Source: GWF2-38-10 sp964527595 | GTDB taxonomy: Bacteria; Babelota; Babeliae; Babelales; RVW-14 | Assembly (NCBI GenBank): GCA_964527595.1 | Contig: CAZGPI010000015.1 | Coordinates: 1 to 25,986, forward strand | Direction of reading: 5' to 3' | Length of the DNA: 25,986 nt | Shown here: one piece after another, positions 22,997 to 25,986 of the stretch | How positions within the stretch are numbered: the stretch's first letter is position 1 | Layout of the letters: the number at the start of each line of letters is the position of its first letter | The notes under the pieces: generated by a model | Told to the model about the DNA's origin: nothing | Database searches by the model: none | What the model saw: only the letters and a program-made list of their open reading frames with translations | Made by a program: the position numbers and the translations under genes

Positions 22997-25837
22997 TCAA
23001 TCTGGAACAACCTGAGCATTCCGCCCAAATAACCGACGGAAAAAACGTGCAAATTTATTTTTCTTTACAGTCGCAGGCACCTGAGAAACGCTAGGGCTTT
23101 CCGATGCAGATTCATCTCTTTTTTTTAATAATGATTCCTGTAAATTATCAGCCAAACGTTGCACATACAAATCTTCACAAAGCATTCCCTCTTGGACAAC
23201 ATTACTAGCCACATCAAAATTCTTTCCATCTTTAATTTGTTTATCCAACGCCACAAACAATGCTTCCCACAACGCTACCGCCAATGTTCGAAGATCGATA
23301 TCATCCAAATTCATTCCAAACCTTGCCACATCGATAGCCTCTGTAAATCCTTGCCCTTTTTCGACCAATGCCTTGCATAAAGTAAATGCCCATCTGGGGA
23401 CAAAGTCATCCCGGCTCTTCATACCCTCTTTAATTGCATCAATAGCAACCGAAAACCCTTGCTCTTTTTTGAATAATTCTTTCCATAAATTTAAGGCAAA
23501 CCATCGCACATCAGGAACACCGCGAAGCATTCCATCGCTTGCTGCATCGGCAGCCGCAGTAAATGCCTGCCCTTTTTCAACTAACGCCTTAAATAAATCT
23601 AAGGCAGAACCACGAATGCCAAAATTATTATTCATTACCCCAGTGGTTGCCGCATCGGCAGCCTCGGTAAAAGCCTGCCCTTTTTCAACTAATAGCGTCC
23701 ATAAATCTAATGCTATTTTTTGCACATCTGGATCTTCGCAGCTCATTCCCTCTTTTGCCGCAACCGCAGCCTGCATAAACCCTTGCCCTTTTTCAAATAA
23801 TTTTCTCCACAAAACTAAAGCCTGATATCGAATATCAGGAAAACTAGCCATTATACCTAGTTGCGCTTGAATAATAGGCATACCAAAATCAGTTTCTACT
23901 CCAGAAGCAATCGCTTTTGCCAAAAGCTTTAATTGTCCGCATTTATTTATATTTTCGTCGAGGTTCCTTCTATTCAGAAAAGTCATTAATGCATAAAGTG
24001 ATTTATTTAAGTGTTTTATCTGATCAATAAAATCAAGAATCTTATCAGGATTATCAATTTCTTGCGCAAATAATGTCAACCACGCAATCGAATCATCACT
24101 CACAAATTCAACTAATTCATCACCCGGCAAAAGCATTAAAACCGTTAACGGCAAATCCTTAAGATGGTCGCTTGAAATCAACCCCAAAACTGAAGCACTT
24201 TTTGCCACAAGCAACTTGTTCGAAAATTGCCCATGTCCTTGAGTAAGATTAAATTTAACCTCATATGAATACCTACCCACACTGCGCAATTCCAAAAGAT
24301 TAATGGTTAAAATACCCACCTCGCCATCTGGCAAATTCCCGACAACCTCACCAAAGGGTGCGATTACCTTTGGAAGATATGCGTTTACAAAATCATCCCT
24401 AATAAACTCTTCTGCCATTTTTTTATCTTTAAATAATTCTAAATTCAACAGATGATTAAGAACGATAATTACATTACGGTAACGTGACCGAAGTTCCCAG
24501 ACTGTCGATGCACCATCATCATTTATAATAGTATCATTATTATCCATCAAAAAAGGTCTGACTTGATCAATACTATCGATCGGTACCTTAACATAGCTCC
24601 CACGGCAACAACCATCCCCTGCAAACAAATTATTATAAGCAACCCAAGGAATATTCGAAATAACTTTTGCCCATGCCTCATGAGCATTTGTAGCTCCTGC
24701 CACAGAAGGATTTGCATAGGTTTCATAAAAATTAACTAAATTTTCATGTAGAGTCTTCTTGGTTAATTTTTTAAGATTTTCAATAGTAAATATCTTTTTT
24801 TCTGAATCGTATGAAAGATGATTCAGAAAATTACGAATCATTGTTTCTACACAATCAGGAAATTCAAAATTACTTGTCCCAATGCTAATCTTTGGACGTG
24901 CATATGGAATATCAACTAGACTATAAGAACCGAGCAATTGAGCATATATTATCTGCTCATATTTAACCGGGTCTTTTAATTCGTCAACGCTTTCATACGA
25001 ACTAACCAGATCCACAACATCATTACCAAAAACATCACCCATCCAATCATCTGAAATAATAATTGCTGCAACCACATCCAATATTATATCTAACTGAACC
25101 TTAATATCACGACAATAACTCCCTTTGGCTTCATTAATTTTCTTATTCAAAGAAACCTTCAGCGCTACAAAGTATTCGTTCAACGCTTCACGGTCATCGC
25201 CAAATACCGCCCAAAATGCGGCCAATAATGATAAGCGAATAATATCGTATTCAGGAAAAATGGTTTTTGCTTCTATGCAGCTATCTATACTTAATTTTAA
25301 ATTATTGAACTTCGCAGGTAATTTTCCACTTGGCGTCAAACCCTCGTTTTTGATATAGTTATAAACCCAAAGCCTACTAACAATATCAGCTATTTTTGCA
25401 GCCGCTTCTTTTTTTGATAAATCCTTAAATGTATTTTCGCTTACCTTAAAATCGGCAATACTTGTTGTCCCGGGAACCCGATAAAACAAAGTACGAACAA
25501 CATTTTTTATACTTGAAACAGGAATATTCTCAGCCCAAGCTTTATAGCTTGTATTCCATGCAGCAAGCCTTACCTTAAAATTAGCCTCCGATTCTCCCGC
25601 CGCTCGCTGTGGCTTATTTTTCGGCTCCCCTTCAGTCATATGCCCAACATCATACAATCGCCTAATCACACCAGTGTGCCACGCAACCGCTCCCTCAAGG
25701 GGCGAAAGCTCACGTAGCTCTGGCGGCAAAATACTATACGTGCCTTTAAGGTTATCTATATTCGTCGCCTGGCCACTAAACATAAAGCCAAAACCCATAA
25801 CCAATAACAATAACCCATTACGAAAAAACGTCTTCAT
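22997..25837 (-). CDS. Large secreted protein with C-terminal HEAT-like repeats
   Basis: The 946-residue product starts with a signal peptide (hydrophobic FFRNGLLLLVMGFGFMFSG, likely cleaved after GQA). A long mostly helical region of no recognised family spans about 25-640 and includes an unusual GDGCCRGSY segment. A repeat region covers about 660-905. The C-terminus has a low-complexity Ser/Pro stretch and a basic KKNKFARFFRRLFGR tail. The ATG at 25837 is chosen because GGGAG lies six bases upstream; the ATG at 25843 directly touches that site, and a longer frame from 25867 would begin ahead of the signal peptide. HEAT-like solenoids usually bind proteins, so a surface or host-directed role is an inference. 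It follows another minus-strand gene by 62 bases. Confidence 0.8.
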   Translation of the reverse strand: MKTFFRNGLLLLVMGFGFMFSGQATNIDNLKGTYSILPPELRELSPLEGAVAWHTGVIRRLYDVGHMTEGEPKNKPQRAAGESEANFKVRLAAWNTSYKAWAENIPVSSIKNVVRTLFYRVPGTTSIADFKVSENTFKDLSKKEAAAKIADIVSRLWVYNYIKNEGLTPSGKLPAKFNNLKLSIDSCIEAKTIFPEYDIIRLSLLAAFWAVFGDDREALNEYFVALKVSLNKKINEAKGSYCRDIKVQLDIILDVVAAIIISDDWMGDVFGNDVVDLVSSYESVDELKDPVKYEQIIYAQLLGSYSLVDIPYARPKISIGTSNFEFPDCVETMIRNFLNHLSYDSEKKIFTIENLKKLTKKTLHENLVNFYETYANPSVAGATNAHEAWAKVISNIPWVAYNNLFAGDGCCRGSYVKVPIDSIDQVRPFLMDNNDTIINDDGASTVWELRSRYRNVIIVLNHLLNLELFKDKKMAEEFIRDDFVNAYLPKVIAPFGEVVGNLPDGEVGILTINLLELRSVGRYSYEVKFNLTQGHGQFSNKLLVAKSASVLGLISSDHLKDLPLTVLMLLPGDELVEFVSDDSIAWLTLFAQEIDNPDKILDFIDQIKHLNKSLYALMTFLNRRNLDENINKCGQLKLLAKAIASGVETDFGMPIIQAQLGIMASFPDIRYQALVLWRKLFEKGQGFMQAAVAAKEGMSCEDPDVQKIALDLWTLLVEKGQAFTEAADAATTGVMNNNFGIRGSALDLFKALVEKGQAFTAAADAASDGMLRGVPDVRWFALNLWKELFKKEQGFSVAIDAIKEGMKSRDDFVPRWAFTLCKALVEKGQGFTEAIDVARFGMNLDDIDLRTLAVALWEALFVALDKQIKDGKNFDVASNVVQEGMLCEDLYVQRLADNLQESLLKKRDESASESPSVSQVPATVKKNKFARFFRRLFGRNAQVVPD
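23120..23850 (-). repeat. Seven tandem 36-codon HEAT-like repeats within the secreted protein gene
   Basis: Units begin at SFPDIRYQALVLW, EDPDVQKIALDLW, NNFGIRGSALDLF, GVPDVRWFALNLW, RDDFVPRWAFTLC, DDIDLRTLAVALW and EDLYVQRLADNLQ. The first five are exactly 36 residues apart; the sixth has a seven-residue insertion, and the last is partial. The consensus is D-V-R-x-x-A-L-x-L-W-x-x-L-x-E-K-G-Q-x-F followed by an Ala-rich helix and E-G-M. Two helices per unit with a leading D-x-R fit HEAT (PBS-lyase-like) repeats; the 36-residue length would also allow a Sel1-like solenoid. Confidence 0.75.
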
Positions 25838-25899
25838 CAACATCTCCCTTTTGAGTTCACCGAACAATAATCAATAAAGCTCTATGTTATTACGATTTT

Positions 25900-25986
25900 T
25901 CAGTCAACCTGTTCAATGGTAACTAATTCACGCATTTTGTTATAAATCGCTTTGTCTTTAATTAAAGGCAAAACATCGGTCGCTTC
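25900..25986 (-). CDS. C-terminal end of a gene entering from beyond the window
   Basis: The minus strand reads an open frame of 28 codons from the window edge, EATDVLPLIKDKAIYNKM then RELVTIEQVD, ending in TGA at 25900-25902. Residue composition is that of an ordinary soluble bacterial protein, and it is on the strand of the next gene, 62 bases away. The fragment is too short to identify a family. Confidence 0.6.
   Translation of the reverse strand, partial: EATDVLPLIKDKAIYNKMRELVTIEQVD

Noticed and set aside
22742..25877. The 13-base match CAATAATCAATAA near 22743 and 25865 considered as attachment-site repeats around the HEAT-like gene
   Set aside because: Short and purely AT-rich with low complexity; expected by chance, and there is no integrase nearby.

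Overview
The window is AT-rich bacterial chromosome dominated by long minus-strand gene runs. Housekeeping genes (gmk, ymdB, rny, zapA, rplT, rpmI, infC, recA, a ppiD-type chaperone gene, miaA, carD, dnaK) alternate with signal-peptide-bearing proteins of no clear bacterial family. An LptF/LptG-type permease and a periplasmic parvulin chaperone indicate a diderm. RNase Y next to YmdB, a CarD regulator, a secreted Josephin-like domain protein and a large secreted HEAT-like repeat protein together suggest a host-associated lineage such as Candidatus Dependentiae (TM6). That placement is an inference from gene content; there is no rRNA here to test it.

Layout. 1-2028: a tandem pair of paralogous exported proteins on the minus strand. 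The longer one carries a papain-like Cys/His domain that resembles Josephin deubiquitinases. The start of a further minus-strand gene lies at 1-42. 2280-2867: gmk on plus, abutting an EamA transporter gene on minus. 3776 down to 2868 and 12348 down to 3794: a nearly continuous minus-strand series. Its transcription order is ppiD-like, recA, infC, rpmI, rplT, a small coiled-coil gene, zapA, rny, ymdB, lptF/G-like, EamA. 12349-12796 holds a frame-broken gene remnant. 14661 down to 12797: a small tail-anchored protein gene, carD and miaA. 14886-17738: two tandem plus-strand paralogues resembling polysaccharide flippases. 17926-18774: a secreted protein of unknown function. 18775-19379: a non-coding stretch with a strikingly GC-rich, C-skewed island, a palindromic repeat and a good sigma70-type promoter for dnaK. 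19380-21323: dnaK. 21485-22654: an AAA/DUF4143 ATPase on minus. 22783-22863: a second copy of the last 26 codons of dnaK, followed by its own terminator. 22997-25837: a secreted protein with seven 36-residue HEAT-like repeats. 25900-25986: the 3' end of another minus-strand gene.

How the genes fit together. The central series combines envelope biogenesis (PpiD, LptF/G), recombination (RecA), translation (IF3, L35, L20), division (ZapA and a ZapB-like partner) and mRNA turnover (RNase Y, YmdB). Gaps are short, stops and starts overlap at several junctions, and the ppiD stop codon lies inside the recA ribosome binding site, so much of it is probably cotranscribed.

The most interesting points are three. 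First, the Josephin-like exported protein and its shorter tandem paralogue. Second, the duplicated dnaK tail, which differs from the intact gene only at synonymous sites and brackets a single ATPase gene; this suggests insertion or allele exchange at the dnaK 3' end. Third, the secreted HEAT-like protein with its strict 36-residue period. No CRISPR array, tRNA, rRNA or transposase was seen.
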